Source: Chloroflexota bacterium
Lineage (GTDB): Bacteria; Chloroflexota; Dehalococcoidia; Dehalococcoidales; UBA2162
Assembly (NCBI GenBank): GCA_016190825.1
Contig: JACPPV010000029.1
Coordinates: forward strand, 1-41,312
Direction of reading: 5' to 3'
DNA length: 41,312 nucleotides
Part shown: one piece after another, positions 16,200-23,074 of the stretch
Layout: each line of letters begins with the position of its first letter
How positions within the stretch are numbered: position 1 is the stretch's first letter
The notes under the pieces: generated by a model
The model's database searches: none
Told to the model about the DNA's origin: nothing
The model's input: the letters and a program-made list of their open reading frames with translations, nothing else
Program-made: the position numbers and the translations under genes

Positions 16200-17819
16200 C
16201 TAAATCAGCCTCGCGGTCTTCCCCTGTGTTTTCTTCGTCCCGACTTGTCGGGATGCGGCGATGGGCGCAATCCAGGGCGGAATGTCAGCCAGCTTCCCGC
16301 CCAGTATCTCCTCGATGGTGAGTATCTGCAGGCGCGGATAGTCTCTGCCGTTGGGCGAATTGTAGAAACCCTTCAGGGCGGCTTCTTCAATCATGGGGCG
16401 GGTGGGCTTCTCCAGCGTGACAAAGACGCCGATGTCCGCCTTCTCCCGCTCTATCACGTGGCCCAGGTCCCGTATCATGCCTACCTGGACTCCACCGCCC
16501 TTAACGGAGACGATGGCTTTTTTGACCTTGTCCTTCTCATCCATGTAATAGATGTAGCCGTCAATGCCGGTGTCCGCCCCCTTCTTCCTGTCCCCATGGG
16601 GCTGGCCGCCGATTTTCTTGACCGCCCACCACTGGAACTGGTACCTGTCCCGGTTGAAAAGCTCCACGGCGCCGGCGTAGTCTGCCGGCTCTCCGACCAC
16701 CTTGTAGACCGGCGCCAGCGTCATGTTCTTCAAGCGCCATTCCATCACGCCGATAGCCAGGGTGGTAATATCGATGCCGATCCATTTCCGCTTCAATTTC
16801 TCCGCCGCGACTATAGCCGTGCCGCAGCCGCAGAAGGGGTCAAGCACAATATCGTCTTCGTTTGAGCTTGCACTGATGATGCGCTCAAGGAGGGCTTCGG
16901 GCTTTTGGGTGGCGTAGCCAAGGCGCTCTTTAGCTTGAGGATTCACGGGCGGTATATCGGTCCATATGTTCTGGAGTGGTACGCCAGGCATGTCATCTGC
17001 ATACTGCAAAAGCGTTGGCGTGCCTGTCTTAGTGTATCTTAGCAAACCTCTGCGTTCGTATTCCTCCATCGTCTCTCTACGAACAGCCCATGTACGGCTC
17101 GGTGCTGGCCATTTCCCTTTCCACTCGTAAAGTAACCCTGGGCTACCTTCCCCATGTCGTGGCGCATCCAAAGGCACCGTGCGGAAATAGCGTCCGGTTT
17201 CATCTTCCTTGTAATGGCTCGTGTAGTAAGCATCTCGGTAAGGACTGTGTTGAGCATTCCAAGTCGGGTTTCCGGATTTGCTGTAGTATAGGATAGTATC
17301 TGAAATCCGTCCAAACCTTCTTGGATCGTTATGAGCATTCGCTCTTCGCCACACAATCTCATTCCTGAAATTCCCCGCGCCGAAGATGGTATCCATCAGG
17401 AGTTTGAGGTAATGGGAGGCGGTGGGATCGCAGTGGAGGTAAATCGAGCCGGTATCCTTGAGCACGCGTCTCAGCTCAACGAGCCTGACGGCCATCATGG
17501 TCAGGTAAGCCCGCATCGCCGTCCGCTGCCCCACGAAATTCGGCAGGACGGACAGGAACTCCTTGGTCGCCCCGGGAGCTATCGCCGATGAAGCGAGCTC
17601 CTGGAGCGCCCGCTCCGATTCCAGCCCCCACTTCCAGGTATCCTCAAAAGCGGCTATCTGGGCTTCGGAGGACTTGCCGCCCGGCTCCTTGAACAGCACG
17701 TTGTAGGTGGCGCTGCTGTTAAACGGCGGGTCCAGGTAAATGAGGTCGATTGACTCATCAAGAATATGTTCCCGCAGGATTTCCAGGTTATCTCCGTAAT
17801 AAAGAACATTCGTATCCAT
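16200..17819 (-). CDS. Site-specific DNA methyltransferase fused to a nuclease-like domain
   Basis: The 539-residue protein joins two domains. Residues about 1-370 are a beta-class N4-cytosine/N6-adenine methyltransferase: catalytic motif IV DPPFNSS at about 30, a variable target-recognition stretch in the middle, then SAM-binding motif I LDPFCGCGT at about 326-334. Residues about 390-515 resemble an Mrr-like PD-(D/E)xK fold, with ADTGIDGYIY, AIVSVKGG, and REKADIGVFVTLEKPT. It may therefore modify and cut DNA as a single-chain restriction-modification enzyme, or the second domain may only bind DNA. The ATG at 17819 has no Shine-Dalgarno, but a promoter ends seven bases before it. A TTG at 17855 lies in the -35 box and is rejected. 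The last residues are encoded partly by a TCCCGAC/GTCGGGA hairpin (16238-16253). Confidence 0.85.
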   Translation of the reverse strand: MDTNVLYYGDNLEILREHILDESIDLIYLDPPFNSSATYNVLFKEPGGKSSEAQIAAFEDTWKWGLESERALQELASSAIAPGATKEFLSVLPNFVGQRTAMRAYLTMMAVRLVELRRVLKDTGSIYLHCDPTASHYLKLLMDTIFGAGNFRNEIVWRRANAHNDPRRFGRISDTILYYSKSGNPTWNAQHSPYRDAYYTSHYKEDETGRYFRTVPLDAPRHGEGSPGLLYEWKGKWPAPSRTWAVRRETMEEYERRGLLRYTKTGTPTLLQYADDMPGVPLQNIWTDIPPVNPQAKERLGYATQKPEALLERIISASSNEDDIVLDPFCGCGTAIVAAEKLKRKWIGIDITTLAIGVMEWRLKNMTLAPVYKVVGEPADYAGAVELFNRDRYQFQWWAVKKIGGQPHGDRKKGADTGIDGYIYYMDEKDKVKKAIVSVKGGGVQVGMIRDLGHVIEREKADIGVFVTLEKPTRPMIEEAALKGFYNSPNGRDYPRLQILTIEEILGGKLADIPPWIAPIAASRQVGTKKTQGKTARLI

Positions 17820-17826
17820 TGTGCAG

Positions 17827-17855
17827 ATTGTAGAATCTCCGGCAGCGTCAGTCAA
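17827..17855 (-). promoter_or_regulatory. Promoter giving a leaderless methyltransferase mRNA
   Basis: On the minus strand TTGACT (17855-17850), a 17-bp spacer and TACAAT (17832-17827) are followed by seven bases and then the ATG at 17819. Transcription would start at or next to the A of the start codon. Confidence 0.65.
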
Positions 17856-17879
17856 CTTTGGGCATACGAAAACCTTTGG

Positions 17880-17997
17880 TTGTCATTGCGAGCCATTCCG
17901 ACCGCAGTCGGAAGGCGTGGCAATCTCTACCCATCGCACAGTATTCGTTGAGATCGCCACGTCGTCCCGATTTTATCGGGACTCCTCGCGATGACAA
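17880..17997. repeat. Dispersed inverted-repeat element, copy 2
   Basis: The 118-bp element is framed by TTGTCATTGCGAG and its near-perfect complement CTCGCGATGACAA (one mismatch). Nested inside are GTGGCAATCTC against GAGATCGCCAC (one mismatch), a TCCGACCGCAGTCGGA hairpin, and a GTCCCGATTTTATCGGGAC hairpin at 17964-17982. It has no coding capacity and looks like a MITE or REP-type element. The ends match those at 4731-4853. Confidence 0.75.
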
Positions 17998-18007
17998 CCC
18001 TGCTATG

Positions 18008-18016
18008 TGCTAAAAT
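18008..18016 (+). promoter_or_regulatory. Possible extended -10 promoter of sbcC
   Basis: TGCTAAAAT matches an extended -10 element and lies 31 bp before the TTG start of sbcC. No good -35 box precedes it. Confidence 0.35.
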
Positions 18017-18046
18017 AGTGCCAGCACCTTCAGGAGATGTCTGCCT

Positions 18047-20626
18047 TTGATTCCAGTTAAGCTCACACTGCGCAACTTCATGCCCTACCGGAACAATGTG
18101 CCGCCGCTGGACTTCGCCGGCATTCATACCGCCAGCATCTGTGGTGCTAACGGCAGCGGCAAGTCATCCATCATCGATGCCATCACCTGGGCGCTCTGGG
18201 GGCAGACCAGGGCTGGCGCCCGCAACCATGACGAACTCATCCACTCCCGCGAAAACGAGACGCACGTGGAGTTCGATTTCCAGATGGGTGAGCAGCTTTA
18301 CCGGGTCATCCGCCGTCATGCCAGGCCAAAGCGCCGCCAGGGCTCGGGGCAGAGCAGCCTGGACCTCTTTGCCATCGGGGAAAATGGCATGAAGGCGCTA
18401 TCCGGCGACCGCATCGGCGAAACGCAGCGTCGGGTTAGCGAAATCCTCCGCATGGACTACGAGACCTTCGTCAACAGCGCTTATATTCGCCAGGGGCACG
18501 CCGACCAGTTTACCATCGCCGAGCCTTCCGAACGCAAAAGAATACTGGCGAACATCCTCGGCCTCTCCCGCTATGATGAGCTGGAAGAGAAAGCCAGAGA
18601 TTTTGCCCGGCAGAGGGAGAGCCAAAAAGCAACGGCGGAAAGCGCCATCAAAGATGTTGACCGTCAGCTCGGGGAAAAGCCCGCCGCCGAAGCCAGGCTG
18701 GCGGAGACTGAGAGCCAGCTCTTTGCCGCGGAAGAGGGCTCCCGCGAGCAGGAAGCCAGGCTGAACGAGCTCCGCCAGAAAAGGGAGCAGCTGGAGGCGA
18801 AACAACAGGAGCTTGTGCGGCTTGAACAGAACATCGCGCGGACGCAGCGGATGGTCAGCCAGATGACTGCCCAGGCGGAGCAGCACCGTTCCCGCATCAG
18901 GGAGTATGAGGACCTGCGCGCCCGCCGAGCCGAAATCGAAGACGGCTACGCCCGGCTGGTCGAAGCCCGAAGGCAAAATGAAGAGCTCAATGAGAAACTG
19001 GGACTGCTCGTTAAGCTCAACGAGCGTAAGAACCACCTGGAGAATATCATCAATAAGGCGCAACATGAACTAACGCGCCAGTACGATGTCCTGCAGGACC
19101 GGTCCGCCCGGCTCGACACCGAATATCGCACGCTGCCACAGTTGAAAAGCGGCCTGCTGCGGGTGCAGTCGGAGCTTTCGCGCCTGTCTGAGACGGAAAA
19201 AATCCTCGACGCCAAGAAGCAGGCAGGGCGGGACATGCAGGCGCGTATCCACAGCCTGGAAACTGATAACCTGCGACTGGGACAGGAGATAAAAGAACTC
19301 GGGGAGAAGCTCGATCTACTGGTAGCTGGGACAGACGCTCGCTGCCCTCTTTGCGATTCCGAGCTCGGGACGGACGGGATTCACAATATCAGGGATAAAT
19401 ATGTTGCCGAAAAGGAAGAGAACCTGTGCGCCCTCAAGTTGGGGCAGGACGAGGCGGCCGTCAAGAAAAGGGAATTGAGCGTCCTGGAGAGTGAAACGAC
19501 CCGGCTTGAGACGCAACTGAACCGGGAGCGCACCTCGCTTCAGACTGAGGCAGGCGTTCTCGCCCGCCAGATAGCCGAGGCGGAAAAGGCAGGCGCAGAG
19601 CTAACCGAAGCCGCCGCAACAATGCAGGAAATCGAAGAGCGCCTGGGCAGGAAGGACTATGCTCCCGCCGAGCAGGATATGCTGCGTCGCATTGCAGAGG
19701 AGCTAGGGCGCCTCGGCTATGATCAGGCACAGCAGGAAGAAATCCGCCGCGAGTTGACCGGCCTCGAGCAGTGGGAGGGCCCGCAGCGGAAGCTCGAAGA
19801 AGCTAACAGTTCAATCAACCGGGAGACAGAACTGTTATTTTCCATTGAGCAAGCTGTCCGCGAGCTGCATCTTAGCCTTGAGACAGACAGTCAACGGCGG
19901 GAAGAACTAGCCGCCGGACTCGACGCTCTTCCACAGCTCGTCAGGGACGCCGCACAGGCTGAAGCCGACTTGCAAAGATCGAACGCGCTGTTGCGGGAGG
20001 CGCAGAAAACGGTGAGCAGTATCAGGGGAAGGCTGGAATATCTGGCGCAGCTTGAGATTGCCAAGCAGGAGAATCAAACGCGGCTGAGCCAGGCGGGGCA
20101 GGAAGCGGCTATCTACAAAGAGCTTGCCGAAGCCTTTGGCAAGAACGGGGTCCAGGCACTGCTCATCGAGATGGCTCTACCCGAGTTCCAGGATGAAGCC
20201 AACCAATTGCTCAGCCGCATGACTGACAACCGGATGCACGTTACTTTCAAGACCCAGGGGGAGACAAAAAAGGGCGATGTCAGGGAAACGCTGGACATTG
20301 AGATCGCCGATGAGCTTGGCACTAGGAGCTACGAGATGTTTAGCGGCGGTGAGGCCTTCCGTATCAACTTTGCTATCCGCATCGCCCTTTCCAGGCTTCT
20401 GGCGCGCCGGGCCGGCACACCCCTGCGGACGCTGATTATTGACGAAGGCTTCGGCACCCAGGACAGCGCCGGGCTGGAAAAGCTGAAAGAAGCGATAAGC
20501 TCAATTCAGGACGACTTCGACCGGATACTCGTGATTACCCACGTCGAGGAGTTGCGGGACGCCTTCCCCACCCGTATTGACGTGGTCAAAACGCCGGAGG
20601 GGTCGATGATAGAGATAGGGGCGTGA
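18047..20626 (+). CDS. sbcC: SbcC/Rad50-type exonuclease ATPase subunit
   Basis: The 859-residue protein has the SMC-like order: N-terminal Walker A GANGSGKSS (residues about 34-42), a long coiled coil, a zinc hook CPLC at 433-436, the returning coiled coil, the ABC signature FSGGEAFR near 765, and Walker B TLIIDEGFGTQD near 797. With the nuclease SbcD it opens hairpins and trims blocked DNA ends. The TTG at 18047 with AGGAGA upstream gives MIPVKLTLRNFMPYR, the normal family start. No sbcD gene lies next to it. The last 13 codons (KTPEGSMIEIGA) are repeated at 21104-21142. Confidence 0.92.
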   Translation: MIPVKLTLRNFMPYRNNVPPLDFAGIHTASICGANGSGKSSIIDAITWALWGQTRAGARNHDELIHSRENETHVEFDFQMGEQLYRVIRRHARPKRRQGSGQSSLDLFAIGENGMKALSGDRIGETQRRVSEILRMDYETFVNSAYIRQGHADQFTIAEPSERKRILANILGLSRYDELEEKARDFARQRESQKATAESAIKDVDRQLGEKPAAEARLAETESQLFAAEEGSREQEARLNELRQKREQLEAKQQELVRLEQNIARTQRMVSQMTAQAEQHRSRIREYEDLRARRAEIEDGYARLVEARRQNEELNEKLGLLVKLNERKNHLENIINKAQHELTRQYDVLQDRSARLDTEYRTLPQLKSGLLRVQSELSRLSETEKILDAKKQAGRDMQARIHSLETDNLRLGQEIKELGEKLDLLVAGTDARCPLCDSELGTDGIHNIRDKYVAEKEENLCALKLGQDEAAVKKRELSVLESETTRLETQLNRERTSLQTEAGVLARQIAEAEKAGAELTEAAATMQEIEERLGRKDYAPAEQDMLRRIAEELGRLGYDQAQQEEIRRELTGLEQWEGPQRKLEEANSSINRETELLFSIEQAVRELHLSLETDSQRREELAAGLDALPQLVRDAAQAEADLQRSNALLREAQKTVSSIRGRLEYLAQLEIAKQENQTRLSQAGQEAAIYKELAEAFGKNGVQALLIEMALPEFQDEANQLLSRMTDNRMHVTFKTQGETKKGDVRETLDIEIADELGTRSYEMFSGGEAFRINFAIRIALSRLLARRAGTPLRTLIIDEGFGTQDSAGLEKLKEAISSIQDDFDRILVITHVEELRDAFPTRIDVVKTPEGSMIEIGA
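20588..20626 (+). repeat. sbcC 3' end, first copy of a direct repeat
   Basis: The last 13 codons of sbcC, including the stop, encode KTPEGSMIEIGA. A diverged second copy in the same orientation lies at 21104-21142, on the far side of the hicBA pair. Confidence 0.75.
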
Positions 20627-20648
20627 GGTTTATCCGATAGCGCAAAGC

Positions 20649-20657
20649 TGGTATAAT
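20649..20657 (+). promoter_or_regulatory. Extended -10 promoter of hicBA
   Basis: TGGTATAAT is a perfect extended -10 element. It sits 28 bp before the hicB ATG, between sbcC and hicB. The -35 region is weak, as is common with extended -10 promoters. Confidence 0.5.
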
Positions 20658-20684
20658 GGGTTTAGTCTGAAAGGTAGATACACG

Positions 20685-20903
20685 ATGACGAGGCTCTACA
20701 CCGCAAAATACACCAGAATAAGCTCTGGCTACATGGGACAGCTCGTTGAATGGCCCGAGGTTGTTACCGAGGGCAAGACAATTGAGGAGTGCCGCGAGAT
20801 GCTTCGTGATGCTTTGCAAGAGATGATACTGGCGTACAAACAGCAAGGCAAAGAAGTTCCCCTTGGCGGAGATATCGTGGAGCAAATGCTCGTCGAGGCT
20901 TAG
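20685..20903 (+). CDS. hicB: HicB-family antitoxin
   Basis: The 72-residue protein has the HicB partial RNase-H-like fold. YTAKYTRISSGYMGQLVEWP is the strand-rich start, and VTEGKTIEECREMLRDALQEMI is the usual G-xT-xxEA/C helix. It lacks the extra C-terminal DNA-binding domain of longer HicB proteins, so regulation of the operon by this protein alone is uncertain. HicB neutralises HicA by covering its active site. The stop is followed after one base by the toxin start, a typical coupled pair with the antitoxin first. Confidence 0.85.
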   Translation: MTRLYTAKYTRISSGYMGQLVEWPEVVTEGKTIEECREMLRDALQEMILAYKQQGKEVPLGGDIVEQMLVEA

Positions 20904-20904
20904 C

Positions 20905-21093
20905 TTGTCCGTCAAGCGCAGCGACCTACTGGATTACCTGGCGGAAAACGGGTTTTATTTACTCCGGGAAGGAAGCAAACACTCTATATTCTCAAATGGC
21001 GCCAGGACTATACCGGTGAAAAGACACCGCACGTTCGATAGAATAACAGCCAACGAACTATGCAAACAGGCAGGACTCAGCCCGAAGTTCTAA
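20905..21093 (+). CDS. hicA: HicA-family mRNA interferase toxin
   Basis: The 62-residue toxin has the dsRBD-like HicA pattern: VKRSDLLDYLAENGFYLLREGSKHSIFSNG, with the catalytic His in GSKHSIF, then TIPVKRHRTFDRITANELCKQAGL. HicA binds and cleaves mRNA when free of HicB. I choose the TTG at 20905, with GAGG six bases upstream inside the hicB tail. A longer frame from 20863 would add 14 residues that do not fit the family. Confidence 0.83.
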   Translation: MSVKRSDLLDYLAENGFYLLREGSKHSIFSNGARTIPVKRHRTFDRITANELCKQAGLSPKF

Positions 21094-21103
21094 AGCAGCC
21101 AGC

Positions 21104-21142
21104 AAAACCCCCGAGGGGTCAATGATTGAGATAGGCGGGTGA
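21104..21142 (+). repeat. Orphan second copy of the sbcC 3' end
   Basis: This stretch still reads KTPEGSMIEIGG followed by a stop, matching the sbcC C-terminus at 20588-20626 at most positions. It is not attached to any longer reading frame. It looks like the remnant of an sbcC end left behind when hicBA arrived. Confidence 0.75.
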
Positions 21143-21162
21143 AGGGCTGCTAAAAAGCTATG

Positions 21163-22071
21163 CTATTGTCTGACAACCACTTGCTGTGCAATTTGGATAA
21201 AGGCCTTGCCTAAGTGGTTTTCAATGATCTTAATTGCATTTGTGCCGGCAAGGGTATGAATACACGCATGGTGTACCGATAAGACAGCATCCTGCAACGC
21301 TGGGTTGTCTTCAAGCGATTTCACCTCAAGTCCGATTTCATCGCACTTGTCAAGGGAAAGATGCCTCGCGTGTGACAAAGTAAGTGCGTGGTCGCCCAAT
21401 CCTTTTAATATCCTATCGATTCTTGCACTCTTATTCTTCTTGCCCCTCAACATGCCTTTCGAAAGCCAACTGTTGACCATTTGTTCAGACCACGCTATAG
21501 CCTTCTCACATTCGCCGATAAGCGTTGGATTGTATTTAGCAATAATGGGTTGCCAAACGGCTATTTTGAGCTGGTCCTTCTTGCACTCATCGAAGGCTCT
21601 GTTGAATTCCTCAATAACACCATGAGCGGGCAGTCCACCAAATTGAGGGTCTATCGGGCCTAGACTAGAATGTTTGCCCATTATGATTTCCTTAGTCGCA
21701 CAAGCGATCATTGTGCCAGCGGAGAGAGCAAGTTGCGGGACAATGGCCCTAATGTCTCTGCCAAACATCGAGTGCAGATAATCCACAAGAGACTCGGTGG
21801 CAGCAGTTCCTCCTCCAGGAGTATGTAGAACCAGGTCGAGCCCCTTATTACGGTCCAATCCATGTATCGCGTTCATAAATCCATTCTTATCAGCGTCATT
21901 AACTTCAGTTCCGGACATGCCAGGCTTCTGCAGCCAGCCAGAATAATAGATTATGATATTGCGCTTTGTTACGTCATGCAGTCGTTGTAGATATTCCCTG
22001 CGGACAAGGTCATGGGGGCCAACTTTGGCCTTATCCGTTATCTCGTTCAATATGTCATTCCAATCTGGCAT
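21163..22071 (-). CDS. SDH/SppA-like serine protease (ClpP-fold)
   Basis: The 302-residue protein matches the SDH_sah family of membrane-associated or soluble serine proteases related to SppA and ClpP. LVLHTPGGGTAATESLVDYL forms the oxyanion-loop region, PQLALSAGTMIACA carries the nucleophilic Ser (about residue 117), and SSLGPIDPQFGG is the conserved block that follows. No signal peptide is visible. The ATG at 22071 with GGAGGC upstream overlaps the end of the preceding small gene by 17 bp, so the two are coupled. The pair is AT-richer than sbcC and uvrA, which suggests acquired DNA. The substrate is unknown. Confidence 0.82.
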   Translation of the reverse strand: MPDWNDILNEITDKAKVGPHDLVRREYLQRLHDVTKRNIIIYYSGWLQKPGMSGTEVNDADKNGFMNAIHGLDRNKGLDLVLHTPGGGTAATESLVDYLHSMFGRDIRAIVPQLALSAGTMIACATKEIIMGKHSSLGPIDPQFGGLPAHGVIEEFNRAFDECKKDQLKIAVWQPIIAKYNPTLIGECEKAIAWSEQMVNSWLSKGMLRGKKNKSARIDRILKGLGDHALTLSHARHLSLDKCDEIGLEVKSLEDNPALQDAVLSVHHACIHTLAGTNAIKIIENHLGKAFIQIAQQVVVRQ

Positions 22072-22249
22072 CTTTTGCCTCCGACTCCAGTTCCTTTGTT
22101 CCAAGGGTGGCTCTAATAAACACGTATGTCTCCCCCACATCTTTTCTTTCAGAAGCTAACTGCTTGAAAGGCTCACGGTCTTGTTCTAATAGCAAACCCA
22201 TCAACTCGAAAGCCTCGTTTATTTTTTTTGCTGATAGTTTCTTGCGCAT
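22055..22249 (-). CDS. Small helical protein coupled to the serine protease
   Basis: The 64-residue protein starts at the ATG at 22249 behind AAGGAGA. It is highly charged and mostly helical: MRKKLSAKKINEAFELMGLL, then LEQDREPFKQLASERKD, a short YVFIRATLG, and an acidic tail. I do not recognise a family. The last 17 bp overlap the protease gene. Such a tight arrangement suggests a partner, adaptor or inhibitor of the protease, but nothing in the sequence proves it. Confidence 0.6.
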   Translation of the reverse strand: MRKKLSAKKINEAFELMGLLLEQDREPFKQLASERKDVGETYVFIRATLGTKELESEAKDARLE

Positions 22250-22364
22250 CGTGTCTCCTTAAGAACCCAACGTTGGACTCTCTTCCAAGTATTGCTCAAA
22301 GGTCCGCGAAAACTTGATGGCTATCCCTCCCCCCAGCTTGTTGTAAGCGGCAGAGCAGCCAAAT

Positions 22365-22919
22365 TCATAGCCCCAACTCCCCCGCCACGTCCTGCATCGC
22401 CCTCAAGCCAAGCTCGATGAACTCGTCGAGCTCGATGCCCAGCATGGCGCTGCAACTGCCAATCTGTTCCCGGTTCGCTCCAGCGGCGAAGCTCTTCTCT
22501 TTGAACCGCTTCTTCACCGAGCTTGCCTGCACTCCGGCCAGTTTCTTATCCGGTCGCACCAGGACGGCGGCGGTAATAAGGCCGGTTAGCGGGTCGGTGC
22601 AGATAAGTGCCTTATCCAGGTTCGTTTGCGGAGGGACGCCGTGGGCCTGGTTGTGGACGAGAATAGCGCGGGCTACGGCCTCGCTGGCACCCATCTCCCG
22701 CACCAGGTCAGCCCCCAATCGACTGTGACTGGTCATATCACCTTCGGTAAGCTCAACGTCAATGTCATGCAGAAGGCCCGCCAGTCCCCACTCCCCCTCA
22801 TCCTCGCCCAGACGCTTTGCTAGAGCCCTCATCACCGCCTCGGTGGCCAGCATGTGTTTCACCAGGTTTTCGTTCTCCACGTTCGCCCTGACAGACTCAA
22901 GCGCTTCCTGCCGGTCCAT
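22365..22919 (-). CDS. HD-domain (HDIG-type) protein
   Basis: The 184-residue protein is a metal-dependent phosphohydrolase-like HD domain. The first His is probably H22 (ENLVKHMLATEAVM). GLLHDID carries the HD pair at 51-52, then TSHSRLGADLV and ILVHNQAHG supply later ligands. Small HDIG proteins of this kind are often annotated as hydrolases of nucleotides or phosphoester metabolites; the substrate is not known. The ATG at 22919 has AAAGGAGG upstream. The gene stands between the acquired-looking protease pair and uvrA on the same strand. Confidence 0.85.
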   Translation of the reverse strand: MDRQEALESVRANVENENLVKHMLATEAVMRALAKRLGEDEGEWGLAGLLHDIDVELTEGDMTSHSRLGADLVREMGASEAVARAILVHNQAHGVPPQTNLDKALICTDPLTGLITAAVLVRPDKKLAGVQASSVKKRFKEKSFAAGANREQIGSCSAMLGIELDEFIELGLRAMQDVAGELGL

Positions 22920-22979
22920 GGTCGCCTCCTTTATCTTCCAAACGAAGCATCAGAAGTGGGATGGGAGTAGATTCCTGCT

Positions 22980-23019
22980 CCCGTATCACGATATGGGACA
23001 AGCTTCGCGGGAATGACAA
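22980..23019. repeat. 40-bp dispersed repeat, second copy
   Basis: It matches 4882-4921 at 36 of 40 positions, in the same orientation, and lies between the HD gene and uvrA. The ACAAGCTTCGCGG core is identical in both copies. Two of the four differences fall in the small hairpin at its left end. Confidence 0.75.
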
Positions 23020-23074
23020 AATAACCAGTGAAAATGGACAGACTCAAACCTGCCCAGCAAGACCGCATATCCTC

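Noticed and set aside
17820-17855. Upstream TTG start for the methyltransferase
   Set aside because: The TTG is part of the -35 box of a good promoter, so it would not be transcribed. The ATG at 17819 gives the normal family start.
20863-20904. Longer hicA start
   Set aside because: The added residues are the hicB tail in another frame and do not fit HicA. TTG at 20905 has a suitable ribosome site.
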